DNA of 64,000 bases from Saitoella complicata NRRL Y-17804 (lineage: Eukaryota > Ascomycota > Saitoellomycetes > Saitoellales > Saitoellaceae), in contig NW_017566996.1 of assembly GCF_001661265.1 (NCBI RefSeq), forward strand, positions 62,001-126,000, given 5' to 3'. Each line of letters begins with the position of its first letter. The stretch's first letter is position 1. This document shows positions 20,826-30,942 of this stretch, one piece after another. A program made the position numbers and the translations under genes. A model generated the notes under the pieces. That model did not search any database, was not told the DNA's origin, and saw only the letters and a program-made list of their open reading frames with translations.

Positions 20826-22840
20826 ATGTATCAACCCTTGAACGCAATCATAAACAGGCAACAGGTAAGCTCATCGACACAACCCAAGCGCTTCGGGGCC
20901 TCCGACTCAGTATCTCCACCGCGCACCGCGAATCCGTCTGGACCTCTCTTCAAAGTCGGCATATGATTATGCAGAACGATGCTTCATCAACCTCCATATA
21001 GGCACGATGGAAATGACGGGCTCGGCAGGGGGGGAAGGTCCGGTGGCGAGTACCGATGGGTGTTCTTCACGTTCACGGGGTTCATCAAGAGGTGTACCGA
21101 AGCTGCACCTAAGACGTGTGGTGGAAGTGTGCTATCTCCTCGTCACCATTAGGGTCGGCCTCCTGCAATCTGTCTAGTTGGTTCGGGGACCGCCCCAAAG
21201 TGCTGTTACTCCTCCCGGGGTGGCGAAATCTGCCCTGGTGTACTCTCCATTGATGTTGATGGGAGGGGGTATGTCGACGCAGTATTGGGCTTCGTTTGAC
21301 TTTGATTGAGGTTACCGGGATTTTGGCGCGTGTGTGAGCTCGCAATTATGTGCTGAGAAAGAGTGTCTTGAGGCGATTGGGCGTTGATTGTGGTTTGATC
21401 AACCCTGAGCTTACAATTGTTTTATAGGTCTTGATTTCTCTTCCTACCCTATTGACAGCAGCTCGTGTGCTCGTCAACTTCCCCGACGTGATCAATGGAG
21501 GAGCTACGAGGTTTACCTACTTTTATTTGCAGAAGTTCGATGCGGCGGCGGATCTCAAGGATATTATAGTCTTATGGATGGCATGTTTGCATGTAGCGAA
21601 TACAAAACAGCCTTCAGAAACTATCGTGTCCATGGTTCATCAAGTTGAGACGGGCGTACGTGTACATTGTATTATTTCCTTGTCGTCATGTGTTAATCTA
21701 CGCTCATAGGTTGCTGCCACGGAGATCTCTGAGGCTTTGCAGACTTACGGGGCGTGCGCCCGTGGGGCTCAAGCAACTGTCAACCCTCGTTCGCCGCCGT
21801 TCAACAACGGAAAGCTTACCTGTCCTACTTGCCAGTGGGAACTGGTGCCCAACGAGGATCTTCCAACGTTCGCGAGCTATATGGAAGCTTTCCCTCCGTA
21901 TCGTCGCACGACGTCTGATGGTCGCGAATACTGCTACAACGTCAATGACGGTTCCGTGGTCGCTCAAGTTACGAAGGCGATCATGTTAAACATCCTGCAA
22001 GTTGTGGTGAAGGACGGTGTTGCTGGACTTACCATTACGGACAAGGAAGCGCTCGCCTCTGAGGTCCTCAAGTGTGGTCAGGGCAATGCCTGCTGTCACT
22101 GCTTCCGCGGATGGGCCACCGCTCATTTTTCGTTGGCTTGTCGTTTCGTCTTCGAGAAAACGGTACCGGCCCCGTCCAGGAATGTGAGGCTGGGTTTCGA
22201 TGAAGCCTTCTCTGTTCTGAATGAGATCGACCGCAACGCAATGGATGCTGGGTACACGGACCCATATGGGTTCTTGGATCTCGCGGCCTTGGCTAGGTTG
22301 AGGAGAGCTTTCCTCTTCTTCACCAATGTTGCTAGTGGGTTCCGTATGAGCGAATATCACTTGTTCACTGAGCTCGTCTCCATGAGTATGCGTTCTTCCA
22401 TGCAAATGGAGCAAAATGCCTTGTTCGGCGCTCATCCTGTGGACGCCGGCACGCAAACTCATCCGGAGGCCAAGCATGATAACTTTCAAAGGGCTCCTGG
22501 CGGTGGTAGCCAAGACGCGGGTGGTGCGGAGCAGGCTCCTCCTCCGGCTCCTCCACCGGCTCCTGCACCCAACGGCGGCGAAGAGCGTGGAGGAGGTGCT
22601 GCGGATGAAAGTGCCGCGGACCATGGTAGCGATTCGGGAACAGAGAGTTCCAGCACGATGACGAATACACCCACACCGAGGTCCAGACCGGGTGAGGGAG
22701 CAACCGACGAGGTCCTCCATAATCACCGCGATGGGCAAGTGAAGAAGAAGAAGTCGTCTGCGGGAAAGGCCAGACGTGCTAGGCACACCGAGTCCGAGAA
22801 GTTGAAGAAAGCGGTGACTGAGGCTGCTACTAACCCCTAA
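20826..22840 (+). CDS. Unknown protein with a possible remote cyclin box
   Basis: There is no firm family. The model joins 20826-20864, 21428-21655 and 21710-22840 (465 aa). The last intron is clear (GTACGT...CATAG, 54 nt). The first intron, 563 nt, is unusually long for this region but has GTAAGC and TATAG and keeps frame. Exon 2 encodes LLTAARVLVNFPDVINGGAT, RFTYFYLQKFDAAADLKDII and VLWMACLHVANTKQP. The spacing resembles a cyclin box (LPxxVIxxAxxLxxRFY...DIaLAxxYLAxK), but the CDK-contacting Lys-Glu pair is not kept. Exon 3 has Cys pairs (CPTCQW; CGQGNACCHC), then a Pro-rich stretch (APPPAPPPAPAPNG), an acidic patch and a basic end (KKKKSSAGKARRAR). It is a likely nuclear protein; function unknown. 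Confidence 0.55.
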
Positions 22841-23127
22841 TCTTTTCATGAACTGTGTTTGTAAAACCTTTTTGACTTTTATCTGTTTTGTTGCCCAGGT
22901 ATGCATATGGTGTTAGGACATGGGTTCTCATCTTCTCGTAATTATGATCCTGCTGGTCAGGAGTCGTCAGTCACAATGCATTTCTTTTTTGCTTGATCTT
23001 TTTTCAATTGCGATGCGTAAAGAAAGTAAATCGTTGAGGTTTACCCTACTTAGCTTCACGTACATGAAGAATTCACGCCCGTGCTGCGACAAAATGCCCT
23101 AAAAGTCCGCCTTGCTCTGTCATCCTC

Positions 23128-25141
23128 TTACACTCCACTGTCATCCTGATCAACGAGATCGTGCATGCACCACTCACTCCAAGCATGAGCGTTCTGGGCC
23201 CAGAGACTGTCCTGGTCGGTTACAGTGGTGAACTTGCTCTTCATCTCATCCTCGAGTTCGACGAACTGCAAACCCAATCCAAGACCAACGTGCCAAGCGA
23301 TGTGACAGTGCACTGGAGCAAGAATTAGTTCAATTGTCAAGAATGAGTGTGGATAAGGGAAGCTTACTGATCCATGCACCTGGGTTATCCGTCTTCCACG
23401 CAAGTACCAAAGCTCCACCAGCGGGAAGCATCGCAACATCACGACGCATAGGGTTGGTGAGGTTCAAAGACGGGACATGGCTTGCCTCGAACTGCTCATG
23501 GAGCTGGCCCAAGACGAAGAAGTCGTGTCCGTGCAAGTGGATCGGATGAGCGATAGGAATCTCGGACTGGACGACGAAGTAAACCCATTCGTCCCTTTGT
23601 TGTCGGAGATAGTACACGTTGGCGTTAGGTGCATTGTCTTCGTTCTCCATCACATTGAGAAGTGTGGGTGCATTGAAGTTAACAATCAGAGAGTGCTCGT
23701 CGCATTTCGTCTCGTTGATATCCGTGAGAACATTGAACACTTCACTTACGTTGAGATTTGTGACATCTGTCACGTCCTCATGCTTCTCGACGAAGAACAA
23801 CTGAGAAGCATGGCTGCCAGGGTGATCCGAGCCGTTCCAGTGGAAACCGACCTGGGCAAAGAGGAAGTTATCAAACGACGGAGGAGGGACATTCAAAGGA
23901 ACCATCGGAGTGAACCTCTGGCCTGCAGGTAAGAAGTTCTCTTGGCAAGTTTGCGGGTACTCCCCGTGAACAGTATCAGTAGTATCTGTGTACAGGACAG
24001 GAGAGGTGGTTGGGTCCACTGCAGGAGCGCCAGCGTAACGGAGAACAGCATTGGAGTTCCATTTGTTGTCGTTGATAGCACAGCCGCCGACTTCGGCCGG
24101 CTGAGCACGAATCCAGTAATTCTCAATCTCGCCGCTCGCTACAAAAACAATGTCATAACGCTGTCCAATGCCGATATAGACGTAATCCACCTCGACTGGC
24201 TCGACTGGAACATAGTCGTTCGAGACGATGGTGAACTTGTGGCCGTCCATAGAGAAGTAGATAGCATTCTCCGTCAGAGCACCCACCAGACCCATCTTGT
24301 ATGTCTTTCCCTGTTCAACTGTGACGTTGTAGTGATGGCCGGTGATATGCCCAGTTTCGGTGGCGTTATACGTGTTGGTGCCGTTGAGTAGAATATTCAC
24401 CGCGGTTTGCAAAAGATGATCGCCAGAATGCGAGAGCAGTGCCATGTCAGAAAACGCAGTCTCATGGCGCCAGTCACTGATGATAAGAGGGCCGAGATCC
24501 TCGTCGTAGTGGGCGGACGTAGGTCCGTACACCGTCAAAGGACCGACAGCACCTGTAAATTGATATTAGCCGACATGTGCAGGATAGGATCATGCAGACA
24601 TACCCTCAGCGTACTGCAGACTGAAGTGCGAGTGGTACCAAGAAGAGCCGTATTGGGAACAGAGGAACTTATAGGTGTAAGATCCCGTTGGGGGAATTGG
24701 CATCTGGGTAACTCCGGGCACACCATCCTCCTCACATGTATCCAACTGCCTCACACCGTGCCAGTGAACGGAGGTACCATTGTCCTGAAGCTTGTTCGTA
24801 ACATGCACCTCGATCTCATCTCCCCAGTTGGCCCAGATCGTCGGACCAGGGAAGGTGCCGTTGAAGGTGATCATCTGTCTGTGGATTCCATCGGGGGCTA
24901 ATGTGGTCGTATTTGTAACTTCGAGCCAGTAGGTACGGGTGACACCAGTTCTGAAGGGCGCTTCGTCGTCGTAATAGTTGGTGCGGATGTCGTAGTCGCC
25001 CCAGCATTGACGGCTGGAGGCGGAGTTCTCGCAGTAAGAGGTGACGGTGGTGTTCTTTGTCGTGCACGGACAGAAGATAGGCATACAGTTTGCCAATGTG
25101 GCCAAGCAAAGGACGATGAACGAAAAGATTGTGAAAGACAT
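23128..25141 (-). CDS. Secreted ascomycete-type laccase (multicopper oxidase)
   Basis: Laccase oxidises phenols and reduces oxygen to water, acting outside the cell in lignin/humic breakdown, melanin or detoxification. Exons 25141-24604, 24552-23368 and 23312-23128 give 635 aa. A signal peptide (MSFTIFSFIVLCLATLANC) leads. All four copper motifs are present: HWHGVRQ (from residue 126), WYHSHFSLQY (from 168), HPIHLHGHDF, and MHCHIAWHVGLGLGL. The last is completed only across the second intron. The residue at the type 1 axial position is Leu, as in higher-potential ascomycete enzymes. The protein ends exactly in DSGV, matching the C-terminal plug (DSGL/I/V) processed in ascomycete laccases. Many N-x-S/T glycosylation sites are visible. 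Confidence 0.95.
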
Positions 25142-26897
25142 TCGGTGTATAGAACGTCGAGAAACGAAAGTTGTTTGTGTTCGAGAAAGTGAAAGTGGTG
25201 TCTAAAAAGACAATGAATGTATGTGGTGATCGAAGATCGAACGATAGACTGACGGACTCGTAAGCGATTGACTGAATACGAGAGAAAGTGTTTGTTTAGC
25301 TTCCCACCAGGGTGGACAGGCCGACATCTTTATAGGTTATCGAAATCACGAGGTCCGATGACCGCCATGAGCTTCCAATCCATGTAATGGTTCGTTTGAA
25401 CGAAGACGGCCCGGAATACTTCCATACAAGTCCCGCTCGAGGTCCGTAGCATATGCCGGCTAACAAACTCCTAAACCTCAAAAGTTGAACACGATGCGGG
25501 ACCCGTCCGTGCGGCCAAGCCACCTCCATCAACATTGCGGCCCGCTGGCTCGGCCCAGATGATCCTGCCACCTGTATGCAAACGAAGCCTCAAAAGCTAA
25601 AAATAAGACTGAATAAGGTTTCCATTTGGACGAACCGTACACTGAGGAAATGAGGACGTGGATCAGACGGATGCGGGGGATCAACGACGACCGACACCGT
25701 AGTTCAACATAGCATAACCTGCTTCTAATCGGACACGACCATTCCTTACAAGATTTCTTATCGATCATCTTGTCTGATGAAGGCTTTGTGACGTGGCCAG
25801 ATCGGTGTCTCGGTGATCATCCGCAGTTAACACACCAGAACTGGGAGTCAGGGCACGAACGTCACAGGTGTATGTCGTAAAACCGAGGATCTTAACATCC
25901 GGAAGATGGACTGCGCACACGAACCTTCCGTGTCTTAGAGCGGGTGACTGCAGCGGAGTAAAGCCTGTGGACTGTATCCCTCCCGTTCGAAATAATGATA
26001 AGACGACGATCTGAATGCATAGGATATCCTCAGGTCCTTGCAGTGGGTAAGTCGTTCACGTCCACGTAGCATTGAGGACACATCCACTTTCACGTGAGAA
26101 GTCATGCAACATAAAGTCCGCCGGCGAACTTGGCTGACTAGTCAAAGCAACAGCAATGGAGCCGTGAATGTGAATGCTGCCTCACGCAGGTTTCGTGATG
26201 GATCTTCTCCTCGCAGGTGTGACGACTCATTCTCTGTGGCTCGGCATGAAAGTGTTGACAACCACTCCAAAGCCCAAGTCATCTCGATCTCGTCTAGCAA
26301 CATTAGACCAGTTGACAGACACATGACACATGGTAGTGAGAGGATTGAGAAGTGTGCTCTGAGAATCGTCTGATATCAGCATAATGATAGCATCTCAAGC
26401 TCTTTCCTCGATGAACTGCGAGCCGGAACAGCCATAACATGCCCCTTCTCTTCACAGGAAACCGAACCTCCTCTCGCCACCTCAATACTGCCTCAACCAG
26501 CAAGGTGCGGAAGAATCTGTTGGCTAGATTCTCCTCAACGCCCCAGCGCGTAGTTCAAACTCGAATATATTGCAGGTAAGATGTGGCAGCGGGTGAATGC
26601 AAGAGCGGCGTAAAGTTGCATTGTGCTGCTCCAGCAGGTAACAACAGCGGACGAACAGTGGACCAACTGCAAGGCCCTCTGCTTCTTCAAAAGGCGTTTC
26701 CTTCGAAATATCCTGTCTCATGATCCTGTTCATACCTCGATTGTAACGGTATCGACAATCTTCATCTCGATTACGGGAATTTGACGTTGACAGACAGCGG
26801 CCACGCGCTCATCTCACTGCAACCTTCTGCACCGCCAAACTCTAAAACTCAGAGTTCCCCGACATCGACCTCCTCGACATCTTCGTAACGTCTGATC
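25142..26897. other. 1.75 kb gene-free stretch between laccase and MFS transporter
   Basis: I see no credible gene; open frames are short and without splice signals. The laccase promoter is at the left end (TATA at 25329-25334). The size suggests a large regulatory region for laccase, the transporter, or both (inference). Confidence 0.4.
25329..25334 (-). promoter_or_regulatory. TATA box of the laccase gene
   Basis: Read on the minus strand this is CTATAAAG, 188 bases before the laccase ATG. It is the only good TATA match in the near promoter. Confidence 0.45.
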
Positions 26898-28688
26898 ATG
26901 AGAACATATCCAAGCCACTCTTCTCGTCTTCGACGACGCGTAATTTCAACCGCCGAGTACGCGTCCTCCGAATCCGATGTCTCCAGCGAATCCGAAGCTC
27001 TCCTCGCGCCTCGAGGGGAGGATATCTTGGTGAAGTGGAAGAGAGGTGACCCGACTAATCCTCGAAACTTCCCTGCATGGAAAAAGTGGTATATTGTCGC
27101 AGCCGTGACTTTGTTGGAGGTTATGATGTGAGTTATTCGCCAAGACCGCCGTTGCGAAACAAAACTAACGATTTGCTGTAGATCCGTCACCAACGGTCAA
27201 TATGTACGTCCAACGAATTGATCTGCTGAACATTGACTGATAATTACACAGAGCTCTGGAACCGAAGGCGTCCAAAAAGACTTCCACGTCTCCGAGCAGA
27301 TCGCAACCCTCGGCCAATCCCTCTTCGTCCTTGGCCTCGCAATCGGCCCCATGCTCCTCGGTCCCTTCTCCGAAGTCGTCGGCCGCAAGATCATCTACAT
27401 TATCTCCGTCATAATCTTCGGACGTACGTCTCTTCTCCTTCCTCTCTCTCTGATCCTCGATCATGGCTGACAAGTTCACACGCAGTCTTCCAAGTCCCGT
27501 GCGCCTTGACCCACAACATCTGGGTCCTCGTAATCTGTCGATTTATTGCCGGTCTGGCAGGTTCCGTTCCTCTCGCCAACACCGGCGGTACGATCGAGGA
27601 CATGTTTGACGAAGAAAATCAAGGTATGCCCATGGCGATCTTCTCATCCATGTCTACCGCTGGCCCTTCCCTCGGTCCAGTCGTCGGCGGGTATGTTTTC
27701 ATGAAACTGGGGCTGCCTTGGTTCTTCTGGATATCAGCAGTTGCTTCAGCTGTGGTCTTGCTCGTACTACTTCCGACATCGGAGACCCTCGCTCCATTGA
27801 TCATAAAGCGACGAGCACGAGTGATCAGAAAGCGAAGAGGTAATAGCCACATCCGTGCAGCCGGCGGCGCCGAAGACGAAAATATCCTTTCAGACCTCAA
27901 AGACGGCTCCCTCCGCGCCTTCAGTACGTTCCTCCCTCTCTTTTCTCCCCCTTCTCCTCCACCTACTAACATCTCCCACAGAAATCCTCTTCACAGAACC
28001 CATCATCTTCTCAATGGCCCTGTACAACGCCTTCCTCTACTCCCTCATCTACATGTTCTTCACCGCCTACCCCCTCGTCTTCCAACAAAACTACCACTTC
28101 AACATCGGACAAACGGGTCTCACATTCCTTGGATTCGCCGTGGGATCAGCGATTTCAATTCTCGCACAGCCTCTGCAAGACCGGTATTTCCGTCAACAAA
28201 AGGAGAAGAACGGTGGGAAGAGCGTGCCGGAGTCGAGGTTGATGATGAGTTTGGTCGCATCCCTCGCTATCCCGATTGGTTTGTTCTGGTTCGCCTTCAC
28301 CTCTGATGGCAGCTTGTCACCCCTCATCCCAATCGCAGCCGGAATCCCCATCGGCTTCGGCGAAACAGTCCTCTTCATCGGTATCTATAACTACATAGCC
28401 GACGCCTACGCCTCCTCCGCTTCCACTGCCCTCGCAGCCGTCAACCTTCCCTCCCCTGCCGTTGGTGGAATCCTCACACACGTCAGTATCATCGTGTATG
28501 CAAAACTGGGGACGACATGGGCCACAGCGTTGACGGGGTTTGTTAGTGTTGCGCTTGTCGGGGTGCCGTATGGGTTGTTCTTCTTTGGGGAGAGGGTTAG
28601 GAGGGTGAGTCCGCTTGCGAAGGAGATGTTGGAGGAGGATGATGACAAGAGCGATGACGAGGAAGTCGGAGGGGACGACCAAGCATGA
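26898..28688 (+). CDS. MFS transporter of the DHA1 drug/polyamine antiporter family
   Basis: This is a plasma-membrane proton antiporter exporting drugs, polyamines or similar compounds. Five exons, 26898-27127, 27182-27203 (22 nt), 27252-27423, 27486-27923 and 27982-28688, give 522 aa. The cytosolic N-terminus ends in WKRGDPTNPRNFPAWKKW, the usual DHA1 entry motif (D-P-x-NP-x-NW). Twelve membrane helices are expected. The loop signature GPFSEVVGRKIIY matches the G-x-x-x-DRxGRR element after helix 2, and the antiporter motif region GGTIEDMFDEENQG lies before helix 5. A long central cytosolic loop (IKRRARVIRKRRG) separates the two halves, and the C-terminus is acidic. Substrate cannot be told. 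It ends 58 bp from the convergent NTF2-fold gene. Confidence 0.9.
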
Positions 28689-28746
28689 ACAGGACAATGA
28701 ATGAACACTGGCATGCTCTCTATCGTTATCTGGCTAGTATCACCAT

Positions 28747-29509
28747 CTACAAGTATTTGTCTGCGTTTTTAAGAGCAGGCCCCTTCACCCTATTGGCCCC
28801 GGCCTTCCCCTTCAACCACCTCCAATCCCCACTGGGCCTCCACCACCCAACCAAACTCCCCACCCACGCTCCGTACCAACATCCATACCCCGCAACTCTC
28901 TTTCCCGCAAGCAACATCCACTTCAAGAAAAGTTGTCCGTAGAAGGGGAGGAATGCCACTGCGTCGTGGTCTTGGTAGAAGTCTTCTTGGGCCGAGATGT
29001 AGTATTTCGTGCCGGACGAGGAGGGGGTGGGTCGGAGGGTGATTTTTGTTGTTAATCTACACGAATACCATCAGCATTGATCCCAGTGAGAGAAACGAGG
29101 ACCGGCGAGATGGACATACCTAACAGTGCAATGTATATGCGGCAAAAAGAAATGCGTAAACACCTGTTCCGCATCGATATACAGCTTATGATTCCGCTCA
29201 TCCCACGCAACGCCATGAACAGTCAACTTTATCTCCGGACTCATGACTTTGTACCATTGGTATATCTTCTCGATGTAGTCTCTGCTGTTTTTGCCGTGCT
29301 CGATGAGGACGTAGGGATGGTCGAAGGATGCGTCTTCTGTGAAGTATTTCCGGACTGTCTCTCGCTGCGTTTAACTCGTCAGCACTTTCCGTCTTCTCAG
29401 GAGCCCGAGGAAGGGAGGGAAAAAGGGAGAAAGATACCTGTTCATCTGGCGAGGAGGTGGTTGTCAACGCGTGGATGATTGAGCCGATTTCTTTGACGGG
29501 GTCTTCCAT
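28747..29509 (-). CDS. SigF-like NTF2-like fold protein with a membrane-prone tail
   Basis: This is a fungal protein of the NTF2-like superfamily, molecular role unknown. Exons 29509-29438, 29364-29120 and 29056-28747 give 208 aa. The core begins MEDPVKEIGSIIHALT and continues RETVRKYFTEDASFDHPYVL, IYQWYKVMSPEIKLTVHGVA, AEQVFTHFFLPHIHCTVR and YYISAQEDFYQDHDAVAFLP, a cone-shaped alpha+beta pattern with HxxHC in the pocket. The last 60 residues are rich in Trp, Gly and aromatic residues (YGCWYGAWVGSLVGWWRP) and could anchor the protein to a membrane. I base the family on the overall pattern known from filamentous fungi. Each intron has a clear branch site. Confidence 0.75.
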
Positions 29510-29858
29510 GCTGATAACTGCTAAAAAGGTTGGAAGTGCCAGGAGATGGAGGTGTATGCTCAAGTGTGAGTGTTGATGGTGAGCTGCTTTGGGGTGTCTA
29601 CGTTACATCCTCGACTTGGACGGGCTCGGGTGTGGTGACGTCATGAGCGGAAAGGCAGATTTGCGATACTGCGCGACAAGCTCCGGGAATTGTAAGAAGA
29701 GAGAAGGAGTGAGGCATTGCACAGCACACAGGCTTGTCATGTTATCGTACGGTAGTGGCCATTTTAGGGATACCTCCCTTGTGACGTCGTGGGTATATCA
29801 TATAGTCACCTCTTCCCTCGGCCAAGGTCTGCTCGAATACAAAACCAACTCCATCCGT
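29510..29858. other. Intergenic, promoter of the NTF2-fold gene
   Basis: No gene is recognised. It holds the 3' flank of the small mitochondrial gene and the promoter of the NTF2-fold gene. Confidence 0.4.
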
Positions 29859-30226
29859 TCAGATGTACCTGAACATGTTGTTCTTCACACTCCTATTGCC
29901 GTCGTTAACACCATCCACTCACTCTTCCACTGCAGGTTAACTCACCTCTTCATCGTCGACGCCTGTCCATCTTCATACTCCAACCCACTTGCTCCACCAT
30001 CTCCACTGTGCTCTTCCATGATACGCATCAACTCCTCGTCCGATAGTCTATTCTTCTTTTGTGGTTCTTGTTGTTCTGTTGTAGGAGTGGACTTGGAGGT
30101 ATCGTCTTTGGAGGAGGCTGGTGTGGAGGAGGGACGAGTGGAGTACGCCATGGCCTGGACTGTGACGGGCCTGATCCTGGGCATCGAGCGCACGATAGCG
30201 GATCTCATTGTAGTAAGCTGGAGCAT
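29859..30226 (-). CDS. Small predicted mitochondrial protein
   Basis: Function unknown. Exons 30226-29946 and 29892-29859 (34 nt) give 104 aa. The N-terminus MLQLTTMRSAIVRSMPRIRP is basic and without acidic residues, a typical matrix-targeting presequence, followed by AYSTRPSS with a likely cleavage site. A polar linker leads to a conserved-looking end: RLSDEELMRIMEEHSGDGGA, SGLEYEDGQASTMKR and, across the intron, SVKNNMFRYI. Similar short ascomycete proteins with the same 'EEHSGDGG...MKR-VxxNMFR' end exist to my knowledge, without a named role. The small last exon supports a real gene, since splicing is needed to reach the matching C-terminus. An in-frame ATG lies upstream at 30286. Confidence 0.7.
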
Positions 30227-30942
30227 GTTGGTTGATCTGATCTGGTCGTAATGGTTGTCGCTCCGTTCAGCAGTTACGTCGGTCAAGGCGAACTTTCATC
30301 ACCCCCACATCACCTTGCATCCCTTCCTGCACAGCAGCCACACCTTAAAAAATCTCATGGGCCTTCCAAACCAGGGGACTGGGGACCCTCCAGTTGCAGC
30401 AGCTGCCGTACATAGCTGATATTAGGGGCAGCTTGATGTAGGGCCGAATTTTCCGTGCAGCACGCCATATGGCGGAGCCGGTTTTGGCCGGCGTTTGGTG
30501 CGGATCATGTAAGGGATACCGGATCGCGGATATATCGATACGGAGGAGATTATCCGGGCAGTGGTAGTCCGTGAAGGGAAGCTGTTTCTCGCGGTTGTGA
30601 AGCATCTGTCATGGCTGCTATGATGAGATCGGTAGGCTTCGCATCTCTTCCTCCCTACATATTTGTCTCCCTCGGTCATGTACCAGTCATAGGTCTCCCT
30701 CCCGAATCCGGGATCGCTAGTGCAAGTTTCAACGTTACGTAATTAAGAGAAAATGTACAGCCGAGACAATCCAAAACAAAAGCCTGTCATCGCTTTTTCT
30801 CCTTCAGATCGGCCGCGGTTCTTAAGCTATAAACAGTCGCTGCTCCTACTTCTACTCTTCAGCGATACACTCACAACGGTATCGCACACCGCCATCTCAC
30901 AGAAACAACAACAACGAAGAGGAAGCGCATACACATCTCACG
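30227..30942. other. Divergent promoter region
   Basis: No gene is recognised. It drives the small mitochondrial gene leftward and the BTB gene rightward, and carries a TATA box at 30828. Confidence 0.4.
30828..30833 (+). promoter_or_regulatory. TATA box of the BTB gene
   Basis: TATAAA lies 110 bases before the ATG at 30943, followed by a pyrimidine-rich stretch (tgctcctacttctactc), a usual fungal initiation context. Confidence 0.5.

Noticed and set aside
20513-21001. 162-codon plus-strand frame starting MLNFPRGAGLGTMNLPNYML
   Set aside because: Its codons are the GAACYTTCC repeats and promoter sequence, and it runs into the intron of the downstream model.
21986-22906. 306-codon minus-strand frame
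   Set aside because: It is antisense to the cyclin-fold-like gene; composition is Arg/Ser-rich as expected for a shadow frame.
27233-28306. 357-codon plus-strand frame as a separate gene
   Set aside because: It mixes coding and intron sequence of the MFS transporter in several frames; the spliced model explains it.
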